DNA from: Gremmenia infestans
Taxonomy: Eukaryota; Ascomycota; Leotiomycetes; Helotiales; Hamatocanthoscyphaceae
Length of the DNA: 64,000 nucleotides
Assembly (NCBI GenBank): GCA_032629725.1
Contig: JAFEVB010000002.1
Span: 3,348,001-3,412,000 of the forward strand
Direction: 5' to 3'
The notes beneath the pieces are model-generated. The model saw only the letters and a list, made by a program, of their open reading frames with translations. It had not been told where the DNA came from and did not search any database. Positions 1-13,682 of the stretch are shown here, piece after piece; positions within the stretch are counted from its first letter, which is position 1, and each line of letters begins with the position of its first letter. Position numbers and translations under genes: made by a program.

Positions 1-3000
1 CCTCTCCAATTCTTCAAACCTGTCCTCTGCCGTTCGTAAGTCTCATATAATCGCTAGGTGGGTATAGTCTGAACGATTCTATTGCCATATTTCGAGAGGT
101 ATTCCGTACATGTCAACAAACCGCAAGTGCTATATAGCTAAGCGCGCCATGCACTGACAGCGCCCCAGCAAACCTTGTTGCCGCCACGATCTCTCGAAGG
201 TCGAAGGACAGGCGGCCGTGCCCTGATTTAGACAAGGGCCCCTGTATTCAACAAGAGAACCATGTTACCGATGATGCTTGGTGCTCTAGCGACTCTAACA
301 CGGCGGTGGAAGATTTAACTCCGTCATCTCATCACGCATTCCTAAGCCTACTAATCTAAGTAATCTTACATGTTTCATGTGGATTAATAACACGCATACA
401 GGACGGCGTTCTGTAAGCGCCGCTTCGTGTTCCGGACTGCCTTTTCCGAAAGCCCTGGCACTGTATTTAATTTCCGACTGGCGAGGCAGGCATTGTATCA
501 CGAACCTAGTTATCGACGATGTTCGTTGCGAACCGAATTTGCTTGCTTTCTCGCAGCGATCCAGGTAGATCTTATACCCCCATACCTTCCTCTACTGTGC
601 GTCCAAATATACCCTATATCGCATGAATTATGCATGCGAGAATTATATAAGAGAGAACTGTATCGATGCTCTCTCATCATCACGCGGTGAGCCGCGTCCA
701 TACTACTTACAGTAGCAGCAAGAATCCCGACAAATTCTTCACAAAACGAGAAATCATACAAAGTGTGTATGGACTTTAGAATTAAATCATGGCCGCCATA
801 TGCGTTCGCTGGAGTGTCATTTCAATAGGTCCTTTTTGGCGCTTCACTTTACTGCCAGCCGCTTCTTCTTTAGGACTGAGTGCGGACTATCCATCAGGGA
901 TATAAATGAAGATACTGCACAGAGTACCGTTTGATGCTTCAAATGGCATGAAAGCGGGGATTTCTGTGGTTCCCCGGGGTGGACGAAATCGGTGTGCCTC
1001 TTTTGTGCGTCTGCAAGGCAAGTCATATGATTCTTATATTGAGCATCTGCAATTGACAAGTTCTTGGCTCCCATCACTCGAGAAGAGGATTTTCATAATC
1101 ATGTTTCTATTCTAGTCCTTCTTGCTCTCATATTTCAAGAGAAGAAAACGGGGGCCGAATAACAATGCATTTTCTGAAATTGGCTGATGTGGCAGAGCTA
1201 GCCCGAAAAGACTGCTGGCTTACTGGAGCCTGGTAAGAGAGTCCATCTCCACCAGAGAAGGTGGTCCAGAATTCTTTCTTCTGGATGAGTACATGGCCAG
1301 TGCATCATGGGCAGGACTCCTAGCTCTTTCCCACCAGCGATTGGCGAAAAACAGACCATACGCCGGGCCAAACACAATCTTCATCCTGGTTCTATCTGCT
1401 CCTCGATTCGTCTGAAAATGGTTCCATTCCTTTCTGAAAACCCTCTTCTAGATGTCAGAGCTCAGAGCCAGGAACATTCCCCGCAATGAAATGTATATCT
1501 CAGTAGTGATATTCATATAGTGTGAAATCATCCAAACACGTTATCTAGATTCCCCTGCCATGTCGCCCACTTGGACATACGAAAAGATATTACTCTGCAT
1601 ACAATCAAGCGCTTTGACTGTAATACCTCAACCGTACAAAATATCTGAATCTTTTGGGATGATGATAGGGGTTAGCTCAATGCTATGCGCTCGGTGGTCC
1701 ACCCCAAAATCAGAAAAGACAATAGTAGAGCTTCAACAAAAGATAATGTGTTTAGACTGAGCAACTATGTTCAAGACACTGAAGGCCCCAGACCCAACTG
1801 GCCATTCTGGACGTCGGAAAGTATCTGGTCCACACCTCCTTTTCAGCAGAACAACATGTCTGACCAGTGATGTGAAGTGAAGTAAGTACCCTAGAAGCTC
1901 TCCACACAAAATTGCATCTAATAAGATATAATGGAGGTATAATGACCAAGAATTGAGTATTATATTGGTGGGAATCCAACAGGGGTGGAGACGTATGGCT
2001 CGCTCGCGTCCAAGAAATTGTAAATTCGGCACGCTGGCCGTTGAAATGCAGCAGTGTGGCTGGTTAGTTGCAAGGCAGTAATTTCCTCTGGGAACTTGAA
2101 AAATGTCTCGATTGACAGAAGTGGATCCAACGGCTAGTACATATAGATTTACATTTGCTTTTGTGTTCTGACTTGAAGCAATACTTGAAGTGATTGCCTC
2201 CGCTGAAATTTTGAATCATCGGACGATACCTCGTTTCCTACGCCAGCTGTTAGCACAAATTCCCCAGGATCGTTGAAGTAGGCTTCTGAAGATCTGGATC
2301 AGGTATCGAAGCTCGGGGGAAAGAATATTTTTCCTGTCCTTTTCCTTATATCCGCCGCCAGAGTGTTGTCTGAACCGCCATGAAACCATTCCTCTGTTCC
2401 TCTTCCTCTTCCTCTTCCACCCTTTTCATCCGCCATTAACGTTGTTGTTCTCACCATACACCAACAGCCTAGTCACTCTCTACGCCACTTATTCCAAAAA
2501 AATCGAATTGCGGATAACATGCCAATAGCTTCTTCAAAACCCCTCTCAACGAAACCCCTCCACTCGCACCCCGTCGCAAAGTCTCTCGCAACCTCTGACC
2601 ACCAGACCAAGTCGTCAATATCGAAACCTCGAAGACATAAGGCCACGAAACCACACTTTCAAAGTCGCTGCCTGCGAAACAAACCAGAAAGATCTAACTG
2701 TTTTTGTCCGCGCCTTCAACTCCTTTTCGACAATGAATACGATATGGTACCACAACACGATACATAATGCATAGCAAGAGCGGAAATAACACCGAGAAAG
2801 AATGGAAGAGAGGTGGTCGTATCATCGTATCATATGGAAAACAAAAGCTAAACAGTATACAAAAGGACGAAAAAAAGATACAAAAGAATATGCCCACCAT
2901 TGGACTTCTTTCGCATTAATGAATAAAAGTATTGGTCCCTTGGGCCTTATCCTCCTTGCTGAAGGCGCCCCCAAACCAATGTCTGTGCATGTGCTTGCGC

Positions 3001-4698
3001 CAATGCATGTATGGTTTTGTTTGTTGGAAGCTTTTGCTTATTTGAAGTTATACATATTCAATATTTCAGACGGCAACATCTGTTGCCAAGAAGCCCTTGG
3101 CTTACACCGTAACCAGGGAGGGGACTTATATACATTTATACAGTAGAGTCTACGCAAAGTCATGCTTCATGAAACACTATCCGAAAAGGGTTGAAACCGT
3201 GATGGTTTGTCATTTCTCGCTACTTTATGCTGTCTATAGGCTATGGACTATACACCTTTCTTATCTCTGGATGAGGGATGATGTTGAAACGCTACCTGTT
3301 GAAGAGGGTAGCACTTTTGTTAATTTGTGTCATTGGTTCGTGGCAGGTAGTTCATGCATGTCCACTCTGTATTGTTCTTCATCCTTCCGTACATTTTGTC
3401 TCAATACCATACACAAAGTGAGCATTGCTTCAAGCTTCACTTGCGCGCCACAAGCCGTTTTGTGTAACCGCCTGGGAAGTCTTACGGGCTAATTGCTCGG
3501 ACGATTGCACAACAAGATAAAATATTTTCTGGGAAGATCTCAGGAGACATGGTCTTGGACAAGGCTACGATCGTATCATAGTCAGGAGCTTCCTTTACAA
3601 CTATACGCCGCTGGCTCTTCAATTTTTCATCCCACTTGCAAGATCACTAACAAGATTACCGGGTACGTTCGCAAAGGGTGAAATGTGTGCGAATGATCGA
3701 GCTTCATCCTCGAGGTTACACACGATAACCCTCATCTAAGATCCCCTATGTTAGGTATCAAGACTATATATCAGTATACTTGATGTAATTTCATGCTTTC
3801 ATAAATAAACTGATTACAGAATCCGTTTTTCCGAGGAGGGAGCTGCGCTCCTATTTATGCCACCACGATCACGATAGAGCTCATAGCGCTAGCGCCCCCA
3901 TTTCCCGTGTTTGCCTCGTCCGAGCTGACCACGATCACGACCACGGCTATTTCACATAGCCATGGCCAGTCATCTGCATCTGCAGAAATGCCAATTACCA
4001 TCATAGCAACGAAGCAATTAATCAATCAAACTTTGATTCCTCGAAGTCCTATCCGGAGCGATTTTCCGATTTGCGGCTAAAGCAAGCGGTCATGCTACAT
4101 ATTACTGTAGGACGCGTGCACGAGAATTGCGCGACACTACCTTGGGGGTGACTTCAAGCTTGTGTGAGTATAATTTGGAGCTTAAAAGTGATTGATGTAT
4201 GTATATCTAGAAGTCAGGTACTATCTATCCAAGGGACACGTCGCAGATTCAAGGTGGATGTTGGGGGAAGTGTCTGCAAGCAAGTATTTGAATGCAAGCA
4301 ATTGCACTTGCGCATGTTTTGGCAGTAGGGTTTGTTTTTTGGAGCATGCGAAACTGCAAATATGGTGGAAGGCAATATGCGGTACTATACGAGAATGTAT
4401 AATAAAGGGCCAGTAAGCAGAGTAAGGCCAAGCGCCTAAAGTCGACAACAGCGACACTTTTATCTCGCGAGAAAATCCCTTAACAGCACGTGGAGAGTCT
4501 ACAGGGAGTACTTCATAATATCTTGCAAAAAGGGAATCATTCATTTATGTCGGAAAGCAATGCAAAAGTGCTGCTCATATCATGCACATACCAGCACACC
4601 GCCAAAAAAAAAGAGAAAAAAAGGCAAGCTGATGCATGCATATCATATTGTCACAAAAATACCAACGCCATGTCCTATGCATCTGTAGCCCGTTTCCA
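1..4698. other. gene-poor stretch, no supported gene
   Basis: I find no ORF here with a recognisable domain, a plausible intron structure or sustained coding character. The longest open frames are under about 130 codons and heavily overlap one another on both strands. A pyrimidine-rich tract with repeated TCTTCC units lies around 2397-2420. The last few hundred bases should hold the 3' UTR of the BLM10 gene, which is transcribed leftward. An unannotated non-coding RNA or a decayed element cannot be excluded from sequence alone. Confidence 0.5.
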
Positions 4699-7600
4699 TT
4701 AGGCAAAGTACGATTTCCATAATACGCCCTCCAAGTCCTCTAGTTGCTCCGATGTGAAATACTGCGAAAAGTTAGTTTAGTGAAAAGACATGTGGGAAAA
4801 CAGAAACAAACCTTCTGGTCAGTGACCCAAGTGTCCTGCCTCGTCTTCTTGAAGTCCGCCAAGATAGTCTTGACAGTCTTACCAATCGCGCCGGCATCAT
4901 TTGCCGCCCTACTCGCCAACATCGCCAAGATCTCCGGCATCCATTCTGGAGGCGGTGTCGCGTACGGGAACGCATTGACCAGCGCACCAAGCCCGAGGAC
5001 AGCAGCGTGCCGACGGATGACTTGCTGATTACTGTTGATTGGCGTACTTACACCAGTCTTCTTCTTCGGCATCGGGTTCTTCCTCAGGGCCTCAGTGAAC
5101 TTGGTGGTGAGCGAGGAGAGAATGTTGTCGCGGAGCGCGATGGGTGAGCAGCGGATCATGCCAGCTAAGGTAGTGGAAGCGCCCATTCGGACCTCGTGCT
5201 GCGTGTCCTCCAGCATATCTGCGACGGCGTCGAAGAGTGCTTGCTGTTGCGCAGGCTTGATGAGGAAGATGCGGCGGAAGTAGATGACTTGCATATTGAT
5301 CAAAGTACGGAGACGCTGATGCCATGAGGTGGATACCTTGCCAATACGGATGAGAGCTGAGATGAACTCTCCGTCCTCGCCGGCGCGGAAAGGAATGTTT
5401 GGGAGGTGGCGGTACACTTGATATGCTAGACGCTGAAGTTCTGGATCTTCCTTCACGTCCATCATATGGAGAAGTTGTTCCATGAAGACATCCGGGAAGA
5501 ACGGAATGAGCTGCGTGCACTCATAGGATTGCAATGTGGTATCTAGCCACAGCAATACAGTCTTCCCCCCTGAGGTGTAGGACGATGGAGTTTGTTGCCC
5601 AGGAGTTCGTTCTCCACGCCATACCTCGAGTCTGCTGAACACTTCTTTGAGGGTCGTCGAGAATTCCTCAGTTGGCGTATAAGGTTTAACACCGATTGAA
5701 GAAGATGCCTTGTTAGCCTCCAGCAGTGTAGTAACGTCTGTGAAAGCCTCATAGTATCGTGTACGATAGAGTCCTGCGATGGTCCGACCAATCGCTTCTC
5801 TCACAGCTTTGTACGGATGATCAATATGAGCAAGGAAGTCTTCCAGAATAGGTTTATCGAAACGGAAGTGCCACCCAGCGTCCTGAATTGCGAATTCAAG
5901 TAGCTGGACTTTGGAACTTTCTTTGAATGCTGCATTCGATGACATATCAAGTCGGAACGAGACAAGCTTGTCATATATTTCTCGGGACTGTCGAGGATCC
6001 TTTCCTCCGATAACCATATGAAGACAAGTCATCCAATAGGTGATATTTTCCGGGGTCATCCCTTCCTCAAAAACATTCAGCATTTTCGGAACAGCGTAGT
6101 CCCAGACCTTATTCCTGGTCTCGATTGGCCGCTCCATTACGGAAATAAGAAGCGCAGCAATGATTTCGGCCGTCGCACGGTGTTGGTGTTTGTCAGACCC
6201 ATCCTCATAGGTTAGATCCAACAACTCCTTAATGTCTTCAAATGTAGCGGCTGATTTGCCCCTGACAGTGAGATCGAAGGTTGAAATTAGAAGTGCAGCA
6301 TTATGAACTCGGAACCTATCCGCGTTCGTATCTCGCGGCTCCTGTTTCATGTAACCAAAGTACTTTGAATACCAATCACGTGTCAAGAGGTCACCAATTT
6401 GCTTCCTCGCAGCACTTTCTACCTCATCGAAGTCCGTAAATTCAACTGGGTGCGACGTGACCGCCTTGAAAGTTTTCCCCCATGCAAGCCAGCCGGGAAA
6501 GTCTCGGTCAACGTAGTATTCGGGTACCTCTGGCTTCGCAAATCCGTCGAGAAACTCTTCAGTCCAGTTTGGGTTATCCTTTGGCACGGGCACCTCGATT
6601 TTGTTTAATTGTATCTCCTCTTCCCTGATATATCTCTCGTAGCTGTGTCCGTAAAGGGCACGAGTTTCGATAGAGTTGAATATCCGAATCAACGAGTCAG
6701 AATAGCTGTTTCGAAGTCCTGGGTGATCGTCGATAGCTCCCGAGACCACTAATTCAACCACTGAAGGCGGTGCTAGCGTTTGAACCCGAAGACCGGCATT
6801 CAAGATAAAAATGGTACATCTGCCAGCAATTTTCCAATGCGAATGCTTAGACGTCTCTACGAGCTTCAGGGCCAGAGCAGATTTCTTTGACTCCACCTTG
6901 CCTCTTCGATCTATGATGCGGCGATGCTTAGACTCGATTCTGGAGGTGAAATCCTCCTTTGGTTCGAGAAAATGTACCAAATCTTGATTAATGACAGTGT
7001 AGTGCGAAAGGGGCTTCCCAAAATCGGCTAGACCGCCATACAGTGCCGAAGTGCTAGCTTTCTGAATGGATGCTTTGTCAACAGAAGTGGATCGAATATA
7101 AAGATCAACCAATTGGGGGGCGTAGCGCCAATCCTTTGAAATGGTTCTCGTCAATGTGCCGAAGAGCAAAGTATACAAACAACCTTTTATCCTGTCAAAG
7201 TCGTCGGAGTCCAGAGCGAGTTTAAATTTCTCTAATAACGGAGGAATGACGAGCGGCCGCCCCCCTACAAGGCTCTTCAATGCGGCTTCTAAAGCAGACT
7301 GGGCACTAACTCGCACTTCAGCGTACAAGGAAACTGCGGAATCTGCTAGTTGCAACAACAAAGTTTTATCGAGATCTGACTTATGTCTGGCAGAAGAATT
7401 GTGCTTGGCTCTTTGGAAGTGATATATTCCGGCACGCTTGACCAAGAGCGGCCTTGGATATTCTTTTCGTAGGCCACTGATTTTGAACGCACGAACATCA
7501 CTAATATAAAGTCTCGTCACGCGCTCTAGCATGTGAGCTGATCGCTCGTTGCCAACATCTGTGATCCAGGTCCGATACGCCGAATACAGAGCTGTGAAGC

Positions 7601-10600
7601 AGGCAACGTCATCTTCTTGATGATTGGAGAGGAAGTTGTGGATCTTCGATAAGAGATATCCTATATCCTCGCGTAGTTTATGGAGGTGGAGATAGGTTTT
7701 ACTGTCTTTTTCGAGCAGGTAACCAGCTCGATAGTGAAATTGCGGTCTCGTTTCTTCGTCCTCGGCAGCTTCGGCAAGCGGATCGTCACCCTCGGTAGGC
7801 TCCTCAACGCCCTCCATGTTGCTATCACCTTCTTGGTCTTGTCCTTCGTTAGTTTGCCCAGCAGCCTTCTTCGGGTCAAATAAGGTAGCTACGCCTGAGA
7901 TTATCAACCGAAGCTGAGAAAGATTTCTCGAGACGTCGTCTGACCATTCTTTATTTTTTCCTTTCCTGCTGATAGACGGGGTGTCGCTGATGAGATTTGT
8001 CAACCGTTCTACTGCCGTCTTGACTTGGGTTTCGAACAGTTCAACAGCAAAGGTGATTTCGTCATCGGAAGGTAGATGCCAGTTGATAGTCAACTCACCT
8101 GGCTTCATACTTCTGCCCCAGTCGCTTGCGTTTATACCCCTCTCGAATACTTCAGGCTCATACAGCGCGCCATCGACGGGATATATGAGGGTCAAGTTGA
8201 GTAGTAGATGGTGGATATAGTTCGAAACATGTATTGTTGGGATGCCTCGGCACTTTTCCTGCATGTACAGGGCAACATCAAATAACTCCTTCTTATAGGG
8301 CATTAAACTATCGCCAACGTGAACGATGATCATGCTCAGCATGCTGATGTGCCATACGAGAGCGCGGTCGCGAGGTAGGACATCGGTGCCAGCGCTTCTG
8401 TCTGACGCAGCGTCATTGTAGTCGATCTCGTTACGAATGCCGACAATTAGCATGGGCACGAAGACTTTCAATGTCTTCTCGGGGTTGGCCTTGCAGAGAG
8501 CATTGCAAATGAAAGCCATGGCATCTCGAGCTTGATGAACCACGTGACCTCCTACAAAGTTAGATACTTTTTCCAATGCCATGTCAAAGATCTCCGGCGA
8601 AAGGGCAGCGAACAAAGGTGTGAGTGCCGCAGGTAACGTGTTGATAACTGCTTCTTCCGGGGACCCTGATCGCACTCTAGATGCTTCCGGAAGGTTTTCC
8701 AAAAGAGTGAACACCTTTCCAAGCAAAGACTTGACGAATTCGCCAAAGCCAGCCGTAGATGAGCGAAGAATTTTCAACTCGTCCTCGTCGCTAAGTTCTG
8801 TCCTGTAGTCTATTTGGACATTTGGGCCTTCTCTCTCCATGCGTTCCATCTCACCCTGAACCCACTGGATTGCCAGAGTTGTATCGTGAACGTCGTCGTG
8901 CTCTTTAGTCAGATCCACGAAAGGGATGCTGTAAGCCACGGCTTGTATGACATTGAGAGTGTGCTGTGTTTTAGACAGGTCATTAGCATCGATACCTGGC
9001 AATGCCAAAGCTAAAAGTGCAGTGATATGACAGCGTAGTCCCTTGTGTTTAGACATGACATTGGCGGTCATCTGCAATCCGCAAAGAGATGATTGGCACC
9101 GATGTACCTCAACCATACCCTGCAGAGAAGGATAGAATCTCTGTAGGGCGCCTGGAAGGATCAAATGGGGCTCCAAGTATGACAGGCCTTGTAATGCGCC
9201 AAAATAGTAATTCAGAGGTTTGGCTTTCTTGGAAAAAAGACCCATGAATACAACTTCTTTCAAACTTAGCACAAATCGCTTCTTCAACTCGTCATTTATT
9301 CGTCGCTCTGGGGGAGTATCCATTTCGCCGCTCTCTTCTCGGTTCCAACGCATAACGAAGAAATCAACCAAGTGAAAGACGAGCTGTGAAAGTACATCTG
9401 TCCATGCTCCTTGATTCGAAGGGTGGAAGAATGTGTCAATTGACTCCATCATGCCTTCTAGGTTGGAAAGTATCGACCCAGGTTTGTCGATTGCAGCAGG
9501 AGATAACGACATAACAATCCATCGAGCAATAGAATAGCCCAAGGGGTTCTTTTTCCTATCCTTTTCCAGATACATACCCAAACCAGAACCGAGATCAATC
9601 AGCCCGCAATAGGGCGAGCTTGCTTGTCCAACAGGAATTTCTGTTAACCTCAATAAAGCCGTGAAGATGAGGTCTGATTGGTCTCTTGTGAAGATTCCAT
9701 ATTCGGAGAATTCGAGATGCTCGCAGGTGAGCGAGTCTCTTGCTATTCGCGAGAAAATGTCAAAAAACAGGATATCAAAAGACTTCGACCTGTTTACAAG
9801 CGACCACAGATGAAAATATGTCGGGAGGTAATCTTTGGGTTGTAATTGCCCGGGCTCGATTGGTGCTGGGTGCGTGGGCATCAGCATGTTCAGGGTTCCC
9901 ATAACGATGAAAGCACCAGTGACCTCTGAGGTGCTGAAATATGGTACGATCTCATCTAGTATAGCCTGTCTTTCACGGGGATCAAAGTATTGGTATGCAA
10001 AGGTACATAGTGCAACAAGGTTCTTGTGGCTTCGTTTTCGTCCACCTCCTTGGTGTGCTCCTATCTCGTAGGGTAGAACCATTGATTTGATTTCTTTCCA
10101 TAGCGGCCGCCAGTCAAGTATCAGGTCGTCGCCAGGCTTAAGATAATGCTTTCTCCTTTAATCATGTTAGTCCAGCTGCCAGGAGATTCGGCCGCATGAC
10201 TTACTTCAAAAGTGTGCGAAACATGCTCTCAAATCTATCTGCTGCAGTAGCATCCATACCCGGTGCAAAAGACAGCATGTAATACAGCTTGATGAGTTTC
10301 ACCCGAAGTGTCCGGGTGATTTCGAACTTGAGGTTAAGCCATCCCTTAAGCTCCCTGGTCCAATGTACGGCGCCTGGTGTGATATCCTCGGCCTTTATCG
10401 CAATGTAGAGCTGCTTCAAAATCTCCTCCAAAGCGGCGTTTCGTTCTGCCTCCTCTTCAACATTGTATGGTAGGAGCTTGAAGTATGGGTAGGTTCGAGG
10501 CCGGTACCTCTTCTCTAGTTCCGACTCGACCCCATTGATAGTAAAGCTGAGACCCGGAGATGTTGCACGCGATATTCCATCATTTGGGCCGTCGCCTTGC

Positions 10601-10749
10601 AGTATGTGTTGCAGGAATTGTGCATGGCTGCGGCCGTTCGCATATCCACCTTCGTCCATGCTGCTGCGGGGGAGTAGTGTTGATGTTGAGGTAGGGGTCG
10701 ATCCAACTGACAGCTTGCGCCTCTTTCGAAGATGCCCTGAACCCGCCAT
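4699..10749 (-). CDS. BLM10: Proteasome activator Blm10/PA200 family
   Basis: This is the large HEAT-repeat activator that caps the 20S proteasome, acting in nucleus and cytosol. I read three exons, 10749-10205, 10155-4812 and 4761-4699, giving 1983 residues, in the usual range for the family (yeast about 2140, human PA200 1843). The start is the ATG at 10749; the frame stays open further upstream but only through a TTG. The first intron (donor GTAAGT) restores a conserved reading of W-R-P-L-W-K-E just before the long exon. The short terminal exon encodes FTSEQLEDLEGVLWKSYFA. The family docks its C-terminus into an alpha-ring pocket with a hydrophobic-Tyr-X motif; here the last three residues are Y-F-A, so the penultimate position is Phe. 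An acidic disordered insert (around 7740-7860) lies in mid-protein. Identification rests on overall length, repeat character and C-terminus; confidence is high. Confidence 0.9.
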
Positions 10750-11816
10750 GAAGTTAGCAAGAGCTTCCAAAGGTCCCTAGTTGGAGTATGACATAACAGG
10801 AGGGTACCCGTACCTCAGTGGACTACAAGAGATGGAATGTGGAGAGATTCGTACTATCACACGACCTGGTGATAGTGACTGTATGCTCTGCACGACAATA
10901 GCTCACGAAGACCCAAATAAATACCCGGAGGAACGGGCTATTCACACCGACTGTGAATCATCAACTGGGAATGGGATAATGATTGACGGAGATCAGCGAA
11001 GTCGACTGTCGTGGAGGTAACACAGCTGCGTAGGTATTTGATGATTGGAGTTTCGCAGCCTTGTAATGTACAATATAGTATCAACGCGGATGGAGCTTGT
11101 CGGTTCGCGAAGCTTGATAGATTTGTAATGGGCAAGAGCAAGGATATTACAGGCAAAGAAGAAGCATTTTACGGCATCTTATGATTGATTCATGATCAAC
11201 CGAGTACCCAATATTAAGTAAATGTCCTCGAGTTAAATTCAATTGCTCATGCGGTGGCGGTTTTCTAAGGGGCATAAATTTCAGGCAATCCAAGGTACGC
11301 GTCGCGTTACTTGAGGTACTGTAGTCGCACCTCGTGCGCCTACCCTACTACCTACCCTACGTGCTCACCACTGCCTTGTGGGATGCTTGGTAGGATCCGA
11401 GGGCTTTCTGACGACACATTGAGTACCTATTCTCGGTGAGATGATTTAAGTCAAGCCAGAGAAGTCGAAAGGGTTCAATCCGAAGGTTTGTAACATCCCT
11501 ATCCCTAGTGAAGATGAGATTTGCTGGCTTCATCAGGTCTACGAGGACAATAAATGTTTCGTGGAGATTAGTATTCTAGTGACTATCATTACCAAGAAGC
11601 TTTTGGACTCCTATAGCTAATATACAATGCCAAAAGCTAGGACCTTCGGGTTTAGCTCCCAGATCTCAAGGCTCCTTCTACGCCAATACCCAGCCTGGTA
11701 TTCCAATTCCGAACTCCCCCTTATATGACTCAAGAAAACTATGTACTGGATGTAGTCCAAAGTGATAGCACCAAAAACAAATGTTGGTACAAAATTAGCG
11801 GTCATAGCCGCAGTGG
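10750..11816. other. intergenic region upstream of BLM10
   Basis: About 1.07 kb separates the BLM10 start from the 3' end of the next leftward gene. It should hold the BLM10 promoter and the 3' UTR of the 11.8-13.7 kb gene. The open frames present are short and not conserved-looking. I see no strong regulatory motif that I would name. Confidence 0.5.
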
Positions 11817-13682
11817 TTAGTCGTTATGTGTGTTATTCAATCGCCGGAAGAGACTTGTGAAAGCCTTCCACCTCCCAGCTTTTGGCTTCCTAGCAACGTC
11901 GATAGTCTCGGGAGGTTGCTTCGGGTTTACATCCATACTATGCCTAGTAGAAGGGCCATTGGTATAGGCATTCTTTAGCAAGCTGGTCGGAACGTAGACG
12001 GAATGAGGGCGCCGTTGTGGCCTCGTTGGGGTGTCCGGAGTTGTCATCGACGAACCGGGTAATGCAAGGGGCGGTGTTGTCATCTGGGACCCTGATATCA
12101 ACAGTTTCTCTGTGGCAGCCCGCCTTGGTGGATTGGGATGATCCTCTGCCTCATCTTCATTATCACTCGCCACAACAGTGCTGATGCCAGCATTAACTGT
12201 CCTGCGAGCGGCAGCACGCTGCATAAAAGCTGTCCCAGCGGAGATGGAACGTTGTGGCATGCCAGCATTCTCAATTTGAGATGAAATTCCACTCGCGGGG
12301 CTTCCTCTTGTAATACATGTCTGGCGAAATTTATTGCCAACAGACCCAAATCCTCCTGACATTGATTCCGGGGTACTCGCCCGTGTAGCGATACCACCTG
12401 ATCGAAGCCCATCAGGTGTGAGTGACATTGATCTGACCCGGCCACCAGACGCTGCATTGGTTGAGGTTGTCGCCGCAGCCAAGCCATCACTATACTTGAA
12501 ATATGAACACCATCCTTGGCGCAATGCCACCCAGATTGCAGTCACTTGAATCAAAGTTTTCAAGTTTTCATCTACGATGTGTGTGGTTCGCTCTGTGATC
12601 GGTTCGTTATCGATGGGTTGGCCTGGGACACCTCGAACGGGGGGGGGTCTGTTTGCCGAGGACGATGTTGTATAGGAATTGGGAATATCAAGTTTTGCCT
12701 GTGTAAGTGTCGCAATAATCGGATGGCGACGCGAGTGAGGATCCAAAATACTGAATGTAAATTTGACCTCGTCGTTGGCAAATCCGTCATATAAATCGAG
12801 GCTTTTGCGAGCAGTTCCTTTTTTCACTTTTGCCCAGCGAGCAATTGTCTCAGTACCCCATTCGTCCTTGGAGACAAAGTCGAACGAATTATTTGGCAGC
12901 GGAGTTGCAACCCATCTACCATCATTCAAAACAATTTCGGCTTTGCCCTCAGAGCCGCCACATTCTTTCCTCATTTGGCAAATGACGGCGAGTAAGTGTC
13001 TGTTCGCTAGGCCTTCTCCATCCGACTCGTGCTCCTCCACATTTTGGTCGTCGGGTGCGTCATAATCCTCGCTCTTGACAACCATAATATCATTTGCTCC
13101 TAATTGCCCTTTTCCTTTGAACATCCGAGGGAATTTTTTGACTAGTCGAGGAACAATAAATGTAGACGGAAGAACATCGATAGCTGGCCGGGGCCTAGAA
13201 TCTGCTGATAACATTTGCAGCTGGAATAGTAGTTTGGGGCGAATGAGGAGCAAACGTTGTTTCTGGGTTAAAGTCGGTGCAGGATGTGCTAGGTGGAAAA
13301 CAGTGCTGGGTCGTAGTGATCGTCTGCGTCGACTTTTACCACCCGTCGTCTCGCTGCCCTCAGAATTGGCCACAGATCTACTGCAATCTTCACTCATCCT
13401 GTCTGTCCCGGGTTCTTGAAAACGGACAGTCGGTTCGTGGGCTCTCGGTATGTATTCTGACACTGGTCTCTGGGGATATGGTGGACGTTGAGCTACTTTG
13501 GGGGTGTAAGGCTCATAAGTTGTTGCTCTTCGAGGAAGTGGAGGAGAAAATGTTGATCTTATTAAAGATTGCCTGGCATGCCTCGGGATAGAATTGTGTT
13601 CGAAATTGAGAGAGTCTCGAGGTGAGGACTCGCTCTTGAATTGGGCAGCATGTCCTGCCATTCCGGTCGAAACTAGAAACAT
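11817..13682 (-). CDS. Conserved fungal protein of unknown function, 621 aa
   Basis: A single uninterrupted exon encodes 621 residues from ATG at 13682; a second ATG seven codons in (13661) is an alternative start. I do not recognise a named domain. The first 130 residues are low-complexity and basic (an R-R-R-R cluster near residue 120). A more ordered core, roughly residues 135-400, contains charged and hydrophobic alternation such as DEWGTETIARWAKVKKGTAR and IQVTAIWVALRQGW. The last 220 residues are Ser/Thr/Pro-rich and presumably disordered, ending in the basic-aromatic GRWKAFTSLFRRLNN, which could bind membrane or a partner. There is no signal peptide or obvious transmembrane helix. Length, codon regularity and lack of introns support a real gene; function is unknown. 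Confidence 0.8.
   Translation of the reverse strand: MFLVSTGMAGHAAQFKSESSPRDSLNFEHNSIPRHARQSLIRSTFSPPLPRRATTYEPYTPKVAQRPPYPQRPVSEYIPRAHEPTVRFQEPGTDRMSEDCSRSVANSEGSETTGGKSRRRRSLRPSTVFHLAHPAPTLTQKQRLLLIRPKLLFQLQMLSADSRPRPAIDVLPSTFIVPRLVKKFPRMFKGKGQLGANDIMVVKSEDYDAPDDQNVEEHESDGEGLANRHLLAVICQMRKECGGSEGKAEIVLNDGRWVATPLPNNSFDFVSKDEWGTETIARWAKVKKGTARKSLDLYDGFANDEVKFTFSILDPHSRRHPIIATLTQAKLDIPNSYTTSSSANRPPPVRGVPGQPIDNEPITERTTHIVDENLKTLIQVTAIWVALRQGWCSYFKYSDGLAAATTSTNAASGGRVRSMSLTPDGLRSGGIATRASTPESMSGGFGSVGNKFRQTCITRGSPASGISSQIENAGMPQRSISAGTAFMQRAAARRTVNAGISTVVASDNEDEAEDHPNPPRRAATEKLLISGSQMTTPPLALPGSSMTTPDTPTRPQRRPHSVYVPTSLLKNAYTNGPSTRHSMDVNPKQPPETIDVARKPKAGRWKAFTSLFRRLNNTHND

Noticed and set aside
2519..2767. 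82-codon Ser/Lys-rich frame
   Set aside because: No domain, no conserved look and no intron logic; probably chance.
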